Below, piece by piece: positions 25,022 to 33,595 of a stretch of DNA of 64,000 bases. Each line of letters starts with the position of its first letter. The stretch's first letter is position 1. The position numbers and the translations under genes were made by a program. The stretch comes from an uncultured Muribaculum sp. GTDB lineage: Bacteria > Bacteroidota > Bacteroidia > Bacteroidales > Muribaculaceae. Below the pieces are notes generated by a model that was given only the letters and a program-made list of their open reading frames with translations, had not been told where the DNA came from and searched no databases. The DNA lies in assembly GCA_910589555.1 (NCBI GenBank), contig CAJUTE010000001.1:62093-126092 (forward strand), written 5' to 3'.

Positions 25022-26512
25022 ATGGCGGGAATTAAAAGTTTAGCTAAAGATACCGCAATATATGGCTTAAGCAGCATCATAGGACGCTTCCTCAACTGGT
25101 GTCTCGTGCCGCTGTACACCCAAGTGTTTGCTCCTGCAGAGTATGGTGTGGTCATCTACATCTACTCCATCGTGGCAATAGCGCTCATTATCCTCACCTA
25201 CGGAATGGAGACCGGGTTCTTCCGTTTCACCAACCACGAACGCTATACTGACCCCAACGAAGTCTACTCCACATCGCTCATATCGCTCGCCTCCACCTCG
25301 ACAGTCTTTTTCCTGCTGGTGCTGCTGTTTCTCGGACCCGTGTCGACAGCCATGCAGTGCTCGGGGCATGAATCCTACGTGTGGCTCATGGCGCTTGCGG
25401 TGGCGATCGACGCTTACACATCGATACCTTTCGCCTATCTGCGATACAAGAAAATGCCCCTTAAATTTGCCGGGCTGAAGCTCATCAACATCGGGCTCAA
25501 CATCGGGCTCAACCTGTTTTTCATACTGCTGTGCCCGTGGCTGTGGAAAACGGCTCCCGACACAATCTCGTGGTTTTACAATCCTGATTTCGGCATAGGC
25601 TACATCTTCCTCGCCAATCTCATAGCATCGGCAGTGACACTGCTCACGCTGCTTCCCTTTATCGTCAACGTGCCACTGCGGTTCAACAGCTCCCTGCTGC
25701 GCGAGATGCTGGGCTACTCGTTTCCGCTGCTCATTCTCGGAATAGCCGGAATAATGAACCAGACCATCTACACCATCCTCTATCCCCTGCTTGTTCCTGA
25801 CCATGCCGAGGCGATGGAGGGGCTTGGAATATATGGCGCCAACTACAAGATCGCCATAGTCATGGTGATGTTCATACAGGCATTCCGATTTGCCTACGAG
25901 CCATTCATCTTCGCCCAGAACAAGGAACGCGGCGACAATAAGCTGCAAGCCTACAGCGACGCGATGAAATACTTCGTGATCTTCGCCCTGCTCATATTCC
26001 TGGGTGTGATGTTCTACCTCGACATACTCAAATACTTCATCTCCTCCCACTATTTCTCAGGATTGAAAGTGGTGCCTGTCATCATGCTCGCCGAGCTGTT
26101 TTTCGGCATCTTCTTCAACCTCTCACTATGGTATAAGCTCACCGACAAGACCGTGTGGGGAATGTGGTTCTCACTGCTCGGACTCGGCATAACAGTAGCG
26201 CTCAACGTGATTCTCGTGCCGATAATGGGCTATATGGGATGTGCCGTCGCCGCCTTAGCCTGCTACTTCACGATGATGGCTTCAAGCTACATAATAGGAC
26301 GCGTGAAATACCCCATCGACTATCATCCACGCCGCCTGCTGCTCTATTTCGGCGTAGCTGCGGTTCTCTACGGCGCAGCAATCGCAGCACACACCCCTTG
26401 GGAATGGTTCAACTACATATTCCGGGCGCTTCTTCTTGGAGCATATCTCGCGATAGTGTGCCGCACCGAGCATATCACGCTGCGGCAATTCATCCCCAGA
26501 AGAACAGCTTAA
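25022..26512 (+). CDS. Wzx-type polysaccharide flippase
   Basis: A 496-residue membrane protein of the MVF/polysaccharide synthesis superfamily with about 14 hydrophobic helices. The first helix region, LAKDTAIYGLSSIIGRFLNW, is typical of oligosaccharide flippases that move undecaprenyl-linked sugar units across the inner membrane. Further conserved features are a FRFTNHE stretch after helix 3 and QAFRFAYEPFIFAQ (about 286-299). It starts nine bases after ruvB and likely shares the transcript. This same ruvB-flippase adjacency may be conserved in the order, but I cannot verify that. Its glycan is unknown; it is well away from the capsule locus at 55-64 kb. Confidence 0.88.
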   Translation: MAGIKSLAKDTAIYGLSSIIGRFLNWCLVPLYTQVFAPAEYGVVIYIYSIVAIALIILTYGMETGFFRFTNHERYTDPNEVYSTSLISLASTSTVFFLLVLLFLGPVSTAMQCSGHESYVWLMALAVAIDAYTSIPFAYLRYKKMPLKFAGLKLINIGLNIGLNLFFILLCPWLWKTAPDTISWFYNPDFGIGYIFLANLIASAVTLLTLLPFIVNVPLRFNSSLLREMLGYSFPLLILGIAGIMNQTIYTILYPLLVPDHAEAMEGLGIYGANYKIAIVMVMFIQAFRFAYEPFIFAQNKERGDNKLQAYSDAMKYFVIFALLIFLGVMFYLDILKYFISSHYFSGLKVVPVIMLAELFFGIFFNLSLWYKLTDKTVWGMWFSLLGLGITVALNVILVPIMGYMGCAVAALACYFTMMASSYIIGRVKYPIDYHPRRLLLYFGVAAVLYGAAIAAHTPWEWFNYIFRALLLGAYLAIVCRTEHITLRQFIPRRTA

Positions 26513-26603
26513 TCTCCCCTATCAAAATTCACCACCTCACCGGGGCAACAATCAGGCTTCAATTTGTTATATAACCAATATTCATCAGTTAATTCAACAT
26601 ATT

Positions 26604-28004
26604 ATGGATCCCACGAGATATCAGCAGCTCTCAGCCCGCCTCAGCAAATTCAAAAGCAGCCTCATCGGCTATTTTGACCTCTCCGATTTCCTGATTCCGC
26701 AAGCCGACGCCGAGACCGCCATACGCGAAGGCGTGTCATTCCGAGGCATAAACATAATCATCCTCATCGTCGCCATCTTCATCGCCTCGCTGGGGCTTAA
26801 CACCAACTCTACCGCCGTCATCATAGGCGCCATGCTCATATCCCCTCTCATGGGTCCTATAATCGGCATGGGGCTCGCCATAGGTGTGCATGATTTTGAC
26901 CTGCTGAAACGCTCATTCCGCAATCTCATGATGGCAACCATCTTCAGTGTCGCCACCTCATGCCTTTATTTCCTCATCTCCCCTGTCAATGAAGCCCACA
27001 GCGAACTGCTGGCACGCACGTCGCCCACCATCTACGACGTGTTCATCGGTTTCTTCGGCGGAGCCGCCGGCATCCTCGCCATAGGCAGCAAGATGAAGGG
27101 CAACGTCATCCCCGGAGTGGCAATAGCCACCGCCTTGATGCCGCCGCTATGCACCGTGGGATATGGTCTCGCCACTTGGCAGATGAATTACTTCTTCGGC
27201 GCTCTGTATCTGTTCTTCATCAACTCGGTCTTCATAGCCTGTGCCACCACTCTCGGAGTCAAGCTCATGAAATATTCCCTGCATGACTTCTCCAATCCCG
27301 TCAGAGCCCGTAAAGTGCGCAATCTCATTTACACCATCGCCATCCTCACCATGATTCCGGCTGCATATCTCACATTCAATATGCTCCAGGAGAACAATTT
27401 CAAGTCCAATTGCGAGCGATTTGTTGACGATGAGTTCAACTTCGACGGCACACAGGTGCTTAACTACAAGCCGGTGTTCACACGCAAATCAAAGAGCCTC
27501 ACCATATCACTTGTGGGCAAAGTGCTTCCAAAAGATTCCCTCATGCTCGCCATGACTGACAAACTGCCCGACTACGGACTCGGAGGCACACGCCTGCGCA
27601 TCATCCAGGGCGACGCATCATCGGGAAACGTCGACATGACCCAGGTGACCTCCGGAATGCTGCGTGATATGTATCAGGTGACGCAAGCCACCATATCGCG
27701 GCAGCAAACCACCATCGACTCCCTTAAAACAGCCTGTGCCGAGATGGCACTCAACGACTCGGCGAGCGCCGTGATAGCCCCCGAGATAAAGGTATTGTTT
27801 CCGGAGGTGAAAGATATAGCCGTGACCCGCGGAATAGTGAGCAATATACAGAACAACAAGCTCGACACCCTCAACATCGCGCTTGTGCAGTACAGCCACG
27901 TTATGAGCCGCCAGCAGAGCGACCGCTTCAAAGCCTACCTTGAAGCCCGGTTGAAAAAACGCAACATCACTATTGTATCCACCACAGCCATAGGCTCAAA
28001 ATAA
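26604..28004 (+). CDS. DUF389 / TIGR00341 family membrane protein
   Basis: A 466-residue protein with an N-terminal DUF389 membrane domain. The highly conserved family block SLGLNTNSTAVIIGAMLISP with PLMGPIIGMGLAIG (about residues 62-95) is followed by further helices to about residue 265, after which a ~200-residue soluble C-terminal domain with coiled-coil-like sections is predicted to be extracytoplasmic (an added domain in Bacteroidota). Function is unknown; a transport role has been suggested for the family. The gap of 14 bases to the next gene suggests co-transcription. Confidence 0.88.
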   Translation: MDPTRYQQLSARLSKFKSSLIGYFDLSDFLIPQADAETAIREGVSFRGINIIILIVAIFIASLGLNTNSTAVIIGAMLISPLMGPIIGMGLAIGVHDFDLLKRSFRNLMMATIFSVATSCLYFLISPVNEAHSELLARTSPTIYDVFIGFFGGAAGILAIGSKMKGNVIPGVAIATALMPPLCTVGYGLATWQMNYFFGALYLFFINSVFIACATTLGVKLMKYSLHDFSNPVRARKVRNLIYTIAILTMIPAAYLTFNMLQENNFKSNCERFVDDEFNFDGTQVLNYKPVFTRKSKSLTISLVGKVLPKDSLMLAMTDKLPDYGLGGTRLRIIQGDASSGNVDMTQVTSGMLRDMYQVTQATISRQQTTIDSLKTACAEMALNDSASAVIAPEIKVLFPEVKDIAVTRGIVSNIQNNKLDTLNIALVQYSHVMSRQQSDRFKAYLEARLKKRNITIVSTTAIGSK

Positions 28005-28018
28005 TACCTTTCGTCCTG

Positions 28019-29098
28019 ATGAAACGATACATTCTGTTCGCCCCGCTCACCTATTGCTACCCTATCCTTCGTCCCGTTCAAGAGGAGATACGCCGTCGTG
28101 GCGATGAGGCGGCATGGTATATAGGCTACGGTCCCGATATGCTTCAGCCGGGAGAGAAAAAACTCGCCACCATAGAGGAAGCCATCGCCTATGATCCCAT
28201 AGCATCGCTGACTGCCGCCAACTATATCCCCGACTATCTTCCGGGCGTAAAAGTGGCTCTTTTCCATGGATATCCCATCACCAAGCGTCCCAATCATCCC
28301 GGAAGCCAATTTGCAATAAGAGGATGGTTTGACATATACTGCACACAGGGACCATCGGGCACACCGGTGTTTGAACGCAACGCCGCCAAGCTCGGTTTTT
28401 TCAAGGTATATGAGACCGGTTGGACAAAAGCGGATACCTATGCTGCCGCCGACAAACAGAAATTGCCCTCCAACGACCGTCCCACAGTGGTCTATACCTC
28501 GACATTCACCCGGGGCATCACCTCAACCGGAATCCTGTTTGACACCATCAGGAAGATGGTGGAATCACGTCGCTGGAACTGGCTGTTCACATTTCATCCC
28601 AAGCTTGACGAGGAGACCAAGAACCGCTACAAGCAGCTTGCCGAAGAGAATGAGAACGCCGAATATTATGACGGCGACAACAACCCTGACTTCATAGCGC
28701 GAGCCGACGTGATGCTGTGCGACAGCTCATCGATCATCACTGAGTTCATGCTCATGAACCGCCCGGTAGTCACATTCCGCAACACCAATCCCGGACAGCA
28801 TCTCATCGATGTGACCTCAACTGATGAGATTGAGCCGGCGCTTGAAAAAGCCCTGACGCGTCCTGAGCCTCTGATGAAGGCGATAAAACAGTATACCGAA
28901 TATCACGAAGGGCACCTTGACGGAAAGGCGTCAAGCCGCGTGCTGGATGCGATAGACGATTTCATCTCCACAGGACATAAAACCCTCACCCGCCGCAAAC
29001 CGCTCAACCTGGTGCGACGCATCAAGCTGCGCCGTGCCACAGGCTATCCCTGGTGGAAAGGACTGTTTTTGAATGGAGAATTGAGAATTGAGAATTGA
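28019..29098 (+). CDS. CDP-glycerol glycerophosphotransferase-like protein
   Basis: A 359-residue protein similar to the C-terminal catalytic domain of TagB/TagF-type CDP-glycerol:poly(glycerophosphate) transferases. Family markers include LFHGYPITKRPNHPGSQF (about residues 81-98), WLFTFHPKLDEET (about 192-204), ADVMLCDSSSIITEFMLMNRPVV (about 230-252) and NPGQHL. In Gram-negative surface glycans such enzymes add phosphoglycerol or similar groups. The final codons (LNGELRIEN and stop) are read out of a GAGAATTGA repeat array that begins here, so the C-terminus was extended or replaced by the repeat. A few residues only are affected. Confidence 0.82.
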   Translation: MKRYILFAPLTYCYPILRPVQEEIRRRGDEAAWYIGYGPDMLQPGEKKLATIEEAIAYDPIASLTAANYIPDYLPGVKVALFHGYPITKRPNHPGSQFAIRGWFDIYCTQGPSGTPVFERNAAKLGFFKVYETGWTKADTYAAADKQKLPSNDRPTVVYTSTFTRGITSTGILFDTIRKMVESRRWNWLFTFHPKLDEETKNRYKQLAEENENAEYYDGDNNPDFIARADVMLCDSSSIITEFMLMNRPVVTFRNTNPGQHLIDVTSTDEIEPALEKALTRPEPLMKAIKQYTEYHEGHLDGKASSRVLDAIDDFISTGHKTLTRRKPLNLVRRIKLRRATGYPWWKGLFLNGELRIEN

Positions 29099-29190
29099 GA
29101 ATTGAGAGTTGAGCCGCCATTGGGGCGGCGATGTTGTGGTAAGCCCCTCACGAGCAGCGCGAGTGTGGGGATAGGGATAGGGATGGGGAG
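29072..29190 (+). repeat. REP-like element, copy 1
   Basis: Tandem GAGAATTGA-type words (about 29076-29115) lead into a GC-rich core, GCCGCC-ATTG-GGGCGGCGATGTTGTGG, then CCCCTCACGAGCAGCGCGAGTGTGGGG, which can form two adjacent hairpins. The same architecture recurs at 32.74-32.92, 33.44-33.59 and 36.45-36.64 kb. This copy overlaps the last codons of the CDP-glycerol transferase-like gene and ends just before the stop of the convergent GT4 gene. Confidence 0.8.
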
Positions 29191-29195
29191 TATTT

Positions 29196-30464
29196 CTATT
29201 TTGATGCTTTTAAAGCCTCCTCGTAGACTTTCAGGTAGTGAGCTGATGCGACACTCTCTGAATAGGTTTCGACGGCGTAGAGGCGCGCGTTACGCGACAC
29301 ACTGTCATAATCTATCGTAGTAAGCCCCCAAAGAATGCCGTTGGCGAGATCAAATGCTGATTTATATCCGGCTATATAGCCGTTGTGGCGGTGTTCTATC
29401 ATCTGGGGTATGCCACCTACGTTGAATCCCACACACGGTATTCCGCACGCCATAGCCTCGACAATGGTGTTGGGGAGATTATCCTGCAATGACGGCGTCA
29501 CGAAGAGATCCACAGCGTTATAGACCTCGGCAAGCTTCTTCTCGTCGTCAATGTAATTCATCTCATATATGGGGAACGGAAACATCTGAGCGAGCCTTTC
29601 ATCTTTCTTTCCGAACACCACCACGCCGAGATTCTTGCCAACTGCCGGAAACTGCTTCCATATCTGCTGGCAAGCCGACGCGAGATAATCAACCCCTTTG
29701 CGCTTGTCGCTCACTTTCATCGAGCCAAACAGCAGGAGTTTCTTATCCTGCGGGAGTCCGAGCTTGTCGCGCATAGCCTTGCGGTCGGCAGGACAGAACA
29801 CCGAGGTGTCGATGGCATTGGGGATATTGGTGAGCATCATGCCTGTCAATATGGAACTCTTGCGGGCCTGCTGTTCGAGCCAACGGCTACACGCCACATA
29901 ATATATGCGGCGTCCTGAGTACTGGATGCCGTATTTCTTTTGGAATACTCTGTATGACAAATCCTTCTTTGAGGGATGCTCCAACTGAGGGCAGTTGTGA
30001 CAATAGTTGGAATATTTAAGGCAGTCGCCCGAATAATGGCATATTCCGGTGAAAGCCCACATATCGTGCATGGTCCACACCACCGGCTTTCCTGAATCGA
30101 CGATGGCGCGGATGTCATTGAGCGACAGGAAACCCTGGTTCACCCAATGCAGGTGGATTATATCAGCCTCCTTGAACAGGTCAAGGCGTGTGATGTCAGT
30201 TCCTGAGTTGGCGATATCCACACCAAACAGATTCTTTTTGCTGAACCTGTTGTTGAGCCATATCACCAGACGTTCGCGCAGGAATTGCCATTTCAACTTC
30301 ATTCCCCCCTTGAGCTGAGTCACAAAAGGGTCATCAGACTTCTTATCGCGCACCAGCATCCTCGCGTCCACGCCATTGTTGCGCAACGCTCTGAACAAGC
30401 GGAATGCAGCGATAGCGGCACCGCCGGTGCGGTCGGAAGTATTAACTATCAGCACCTTCATCAT
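29196..30464 (-). CDS. glycosyltransferase family 4
   Basis: A 422-residue GT-B fold glycosyltransferase. The N-terminal domain opens MMKVLIVNTSDRTGGAAIAAF, and the C-terminal nucleotide-sugar domain has VDLFVTPSLQDNLPNTIVEAMACGIPCVGFNVGG (about residues 325-358), the GT4 donor-binding region with EAMACG. A cysteine-rich insertion, CHYSGDCLKYSNYCHNCPQ (about 142-160), is common in Bacteroidota GT4 enzymes next to wecF-like genes. It overlaps the wecF-like gene by 23 bases on the same strand, so the three genes wecE-wecF-GT4 form a unit. Probably adds a sugar to the lipid-linked chain made by its neighbours. Confidence 0.88.
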   Translation of the reverse strand: MMKVLIVNTSDRTGGAAIAAFRLFRALRNNGVDARMLVRDKKSDDPFVTQLKGGMKLKWQFLRERLVIWLNNRFSKKNLFGVDIANSGTDITRLDLFKEADIIHLHWVNQGFLSLNDIRAIVDSGKPVVWTMHDMWAFTGICHYSGDCLKYSNYCHNCPQLEHPSKKDLSYRVFQKKYGIQYSGRRIYYVACSRWLEQQARKSSILTGMMLTNIPNAIDTSVFCPADRKAMRDKLGLPQDKKLLLFGSMKVSDKRKGVDYLASACQQIWKQFPAVGKNLGVVVFGKKDERLAQMFPFPIYEMNYIDDEKKLAEVYNAVDLFVTPSLQDNLPNTIVEAMACGIPCVGFNVGGIPQMIEHRHNGYIAGYKSAFDLANGILWGLTTIDYDSVSRNARLYAVETYSESVASAHYLKVYEEALKASK

Positions 30465-31566
30465 CCATGTTTTTTATAGGAGCCAGACCGGCAATGAGCG
30501 ATAGCAACCTCTCCCGGCTGTACAATTTCAGTAGTATGTCACGGTTTTTCCTGCGTGATTCCTCGTCGAGAGGTGTGTCAAGCTCCTCCTGAGTAAGCGA
30601 CTCGATGTCAAATACCTTAAGCCCTTTGGAGCACGCCCATTCATATACAGGGTTGGAGCGGCATAAAAACACCTTCGCTCCAAGATAGACTACAATCAGC
30701 ACATTTCCTATCGCCTCTTGCCGAAGATTTCCAAAAAACGCATATCCGGTAGAGGATTGCAGCAGATTGTACTTGTCAAGCGGCATAAATTCCATGAGAG
30801 GATTGAAGTTGTCACCGAGGAGCTTATGCCCTGTGGCACACACTTCCTTTATGTACTCGGGATTGCCATTATAACTCAACGGGACTGTCACTTTGCGCGA
30901 ACCGAGATCAAACCGTGACAGAATGTCAAACACATACTGGTGATTATTGGTGGTCGAGGCTGAATTTCCTACCATAATGCCGTTGCCGTTGGTAGAAGCA
31001 TCCATCAACTCCTTTCCAAGAATCACATCTATGGGATAATAGAAGAAATCCAGCCACCTCTTTCCGCTCAACTGCGGATAGTATTTTACCAGATAGTCAT
31101 AGTCATTATCGGTTGTATCGGTCACGATACAATCGACTTTATTCAGAATAAAGTCGACATTGCGTTGAGCCTTACGGCGTTTCACCCAACGGTTGAAGAA
31201 ACCAATCTTCTTCGCCGCTCCCCACGTGCCGTCAGCAAACAGCCTGAATCCTTTGGGAGCGAGCAGCTTATTGTATAGATCGGCACCCCATATAATCCAA
31301 TAGACAGTGGAACGTGAGGTGTCGATTTTATTTATCAGATTCATCTTGTGACGGTTGAGGTAGTGGATATAGATCGCGTCAAAGCTCCCGTCCTTATAGT
31401 TTTCATAAAACTCTCGTGTCGAGATCACCCCTTCGCGGCGTTCCACCCACTTGAACTCGGATTTCTTAGTGTCGACCACCCACAGGTTGTCGCCGGGAAA
31501 CACTTGTTCAAACATATCAATCGTGCGATTGATTATCTTCTCGTCATTTACAAGATGCAGTTTCAT
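30442..31566 (-). CDS. wecF: WecF-like 4-acetamido-4,6-dideoxygalactosyltransferase (GT56)
   Basis: A 374-residue protein resembling TDP-Fuc4NAc:lipid II Fuc4NAc transferase (GT56), the enterobacterial common antigen enzyme. Recognisable pieces are the N-terminal KLHLVNDEKIINRTIDMFE, the motif MVGNSASTTNNHQYVFDIL (about residues 196-214) and VPLSYNGN (about 228-235), equivalent to the GNS..NNH and PLSYG boxes of WecF. The gene is four bases inside the 5' end of its upstream neighbour, the WecE-like aminotransferase, that makes the Fuc4N precursor; this pairing supports the assignment. The sequence is distant enough that the sugar may differ. Confidence 0.75.
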   Translation of the reverse strand: MKLHLVNDEKIINRTIDMFEQVFPGDNLWVVDTKKSEFKWVERREGVISTREFYENYKDGSFDAIYIHYLNRHKMNLINKIDTSRSTVYWIIWGADLYNKLLAPKGFRLFADGTWGAAKKIGFFNRWVKRRKAQRNVDFILNKVDCIVTDTTDNDYDYLVKYYPQLSGKRWLDFFYYPIDVILGKELMDASTNGNGIMVGNSASTTNNHQYVFDILSRFDLGSRKVTVPLSYNGNPEYIKEVCATGHKLLGDNFNPLMEFMPLDKYNLLQSSTGYAFFGNLRQEAIGNVLIVVYLGAKVFLCRSNPVYEWACSKGLKVFDIESLTQEELDTPLDEESRRKNRDILLKLYSRERLLSLIAGLAPIKNMDDEGADS

Positions 31567-32699
31567 GGATTCTCGTGATAAAATTCCTTGACGGCATTAA
31601 CCACTCTCTCAATATCCTGAGGCTGTAAAGCCTTGAACATAGGCAACCTCAACAAGCGGTCAGTATACTTGTCGGCTTCCGGCAGACAGGCTTTGTCCCA
31701 TCCCTGTTTCTGAGCATACACGCTCTTGTGAAGACTCAGGTAATGGAACACCGAGCTTATTCCTCGCTCTTTAAGGAAGGCTATAAGAGCTGAACGCTCG
31801 GCAAGCGACCGGCAGATAATGAAGAAGGCATGACCATTGTTGGTGGCATATTCGGGAAGCATGGGAAGCTGAATCCGGCTCACATCTTTCAGCCCTTCGT
31901 AATAGGCATCCCAATGTGACTTGCGCGCATCCTGAATATCCTTTATATTCTCAATCTGCGCCCAAAGGAAAGCGCTGACATATTCAGCCGGCAAAAATGA
32001 AGAACCGGTATCTACCCAGCCGTATTTATTCACTTCACCACGGAAAAATTCAGCACGGTTTGTGCCCTTTTCCCACAGCATTTCGGCACGTTTCACGAAA
32101 CGGTCGTCATTTATGGCAAGCAGTCCGCCCTCGCCACACTGCACGTTTTTAGTTTCATGAAATGAAAATGCGGCAAGATGTCCTATGCTTCCGAGCGGTT
32201 TTCCGTCATAGAAACTGTCAATTCCTTGCGCGGCATCCTCTATCACAATCAGATTGTGGCGTGCGGCGATATCCATTATGCGATCCATGTCGCAAGCTAT
32301 TCCTGCATAATGAACCGGCACGATGGCTTTTGTGCGCGGAGTAATCAAACTCTCTATCTTTTCCGGATCAATATTCGGGCTGTCGGCGCAACTGTCGGCA
32401 AATACCACCGTGGCACCCTGGCGTGAAAAAGCCAATGCCGATGACACAAAAGTATAAGATGGCACTATTACCTCATCGCCGGGACCTATATCGGCAAGCA
32501 ACGCACACATTTCAAGCGCGTCGGTGCATGATGTGGTCATAAGGCACTTTTTCGAGCCTAAAGTATGTTCGAAATAATCCTGACATAATTTCGTGAAATG
32601 CCCATTGCCGCAAGTCTTTCCGGCAGCTATGCACTCGTTGATATATTTTTCTTCACAACCGGTGAACCACACCTTGTTGAAAGGAATATTGCCCATCAT
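31563..32699 (-). CDS. wecE: dTDP-4-amino-4,6-dideoxygalactose transaminase (WecE/RffA family)
   Basis: A 378-residue PLP aminotransferase of the DegT/DnrJ/EryC1 group, closest in character to WecE, which makes dTDP-Fuc4N. Seen: IPFNKVWFTGCEEKYI (opening motif of WecE), SCTDALEMCALL (about residues 57-68), VIVPSYTFVSSALAF (about 77-91), VIEDAAQGIDSFYDGKPLGSIGHLAAFSFHETKNVQCGEGG, in which the lysine of HETKN is the PLP lysine. CAAAAGTA on the + strand (32725-32732), read as TACTTTTG on the minus strand, is a likely -7 element. First gene of the wecE-wecF-GT4 unit; the dTDP-sugar synthesis genes are elsewhere. Confidence 0.9.
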   Translation of the reverse strand: MMGNIPFNKVWFTGCEEKYINECIAAGKTCGNGHFTKLCQDYFEHTLGSKKCLMTTSCTDALEMCALLADIGPGDEVIVPSYTFVSSALAFSRQGATVVFADSCADSPNIDPEKIESLITPRTKAIVPVHYAGIACDMDRIMDIAARHNLIVIEDAAQGIDSFYDGKPLGSIGHLAAFSFHETKNVQCGEGGLLAINDDRFVKRAEMLWEKGTNRAEFFRGEVNKYGWVDTGSSFLPAEYVSAFLWAQIENIKDIQDARKSHWDAYYEGLKDVSRIQLPMLPEYATNNGHAFFIICRSLAERSALIAFLKERGISSVFHYLSLHKSVYAQKQGWDKACLPEADKYTDRLLRLPMFKALQPQDIERVVNAVKEFYHENP

Positions 32700-32742
32700 A
32701 ATCTTATACTATTGTTTAATTAAACAAAAGTAGTAATATTAA

Positions 32743-32919
32743 TTGAGAATTGAAAATCGGGAGTTGAGAATTGAGAATGGAGAATGGAGAATTGAGAATG
32801 GAGAGTTGAGAGTTGAGCCGCCGGGGCGGCGATGTTGTCTGAAACCCCACATGAGCAGCGCGAGTGTGGGGATCTGAGAAGCATATCCATATCATGAGCT
32901 TCGAAGAAGCGATATAGTG
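32743..32919 (+). repeat. REP-like element, copy 2 (left arm of the transposase palindrome)
   Basis: GAGAATTGAGAATGGAGA-type tandem words, then GAGTTGAGCCGCC-GGGGCGGCGATGTTGT and CCCCACATGAGCAGCGCGAGTGTGGGG, ending in CATGAGCTTCGAAGAAGC at the arm 32893-32919. The 27-base arm is repeated perfectly, inverted, at 33436-33462. Within the arm, GCTTC-GAA-GAAGC (32898-32910) is a small hairpin. Confidence 0.85.
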
Positions 32920-33462
32920 ATGTAATATTATGATTTGATGATAATATTTTATATCTTTACGGTTAAAATCAATTCTATCATAACATTATGAGCAAAGTGA
33001 CCTCGCTCCATCACATCGTGTTCTGCACAAAATATCGTGAAATGACTATTCCGCAAGACCATTGCGAAGACCTTTATCGATTTATTTGGGCTGAAATAAA
33101 AAAGAGCCATAGCAAACTTATCCGCATAGGCGGCATACAAAATCATCTACATCTCCTTGTTGATGTATCTCCGAATATATCACTATCCGCACTAATGCGG
33201 AATATAAAAGCCTGTTCATCGGGATGGATGAAACATGACGGACGTTTTCCTAAATTCAGAGGATGGGCACATGAATATTTTGCCGTTTCGGTTAATTCAA
33301 AAGACAAAATTAATGTTATTGATTATATAAAGAGACAGCCTGTGCATCATGCTTCGCAATCGTTTACTCAAGAGCTTACGGTGTTGGCTTATTGTGCAGG
33401 ATTCTCTTTTGATGCAGATTACATGATGTGATTCACACTATATCGCTTCTTCGAAGCTCATG
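32893..33462 (+). mobile_element. IS200/REP-type transposable unit with 27-bp inverted ends
   Basis: One Y1 transposase gene lies between perfect 27-bp inverted repeats (32893-32919 and 33436-33462), which themselves lie inside larger inverted REP-like arms (32743-32919 and 33436-33595). Classic IS200 elements do not have long terminal inverted repeats, so this resembles a REP-associated transposase unit. No direct target duplication was recognised. Confidence 0.7.
32988..33431 (+). CDS. IS200/REP-associated Y1 transposase
   Basis: A 147-residue Y1-type single-strand transposase (PF01797 type). The HUH motif is HLH in IQNHLHLLVDV (His53, His55) and the nucleophile is probably Tyr113 in NVIDYIKRQPVHH. 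The helix AEYFAVSVN-like segment (HEYFAVSVNSKDK) is family-typical. It appears intact: full length, start ATG at 32988, stop four bases before the right inverted arm. It could be either a free IS200-like element or a domesticated RAYT that maintains the surrounding REP family; the inverted REP arms favour the latter. Confidence 0.9.
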   Translation: MSKVTSLHHIVFCTKYREMTIPQDHCEDLYRFIWAEIKKSHSKLIRIGGIQNHLHLLVDVSPNISLSALMRNIKACSSGWMKHDGRFPKFRGWAHEYFAVSVNSKDKINVIDYIKRQPVHHASQSFTQELTVLAYCAGFSFDADYMM

Positions 33463-33595
33463 AGTGGGGCATATCCCTCTATCCCCACACTCGCGCTGCT
33501 CGTGCGGGGTTTACCACAATATCGCCGCCGCAAGGGCGGCTCAACTCACGACTCTCAATTCTCAATTCTCAATTCTCAATTCTCAATTCTTAAAG
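33436..33595 (-). repeat. REP-like element, copy 3 (right arm of the transposase palindrome)
   Basis: Inverted relative to copy 2. Read on the minus strand: GAGAATTGAGA tandem words, GAGTTGAGCCGCC-CTTGC-GGCGGCGATATTGTGG, CCCCGCACGAGCAGCGCGAGTGTGGGG and the 27-base arm. The repeat starts at the last codon of the LPS-kinase-like gene, whose stop (TGA of AATTGA) is provided by the array. Confidence 0.85.

Noticed and set aside
25067..26050. 327-codon minus-strand frame opposite the flippase
   Set aside because: Shadow of the flippase gene; charged, repetitive composition typical of antisense frames.
32988..33431. Transposase as a truncated or broken IS element
   Set aside because: The frame is full length with HUH residues and a plausible catalytic tyrosine, and the inverted arms are intact.
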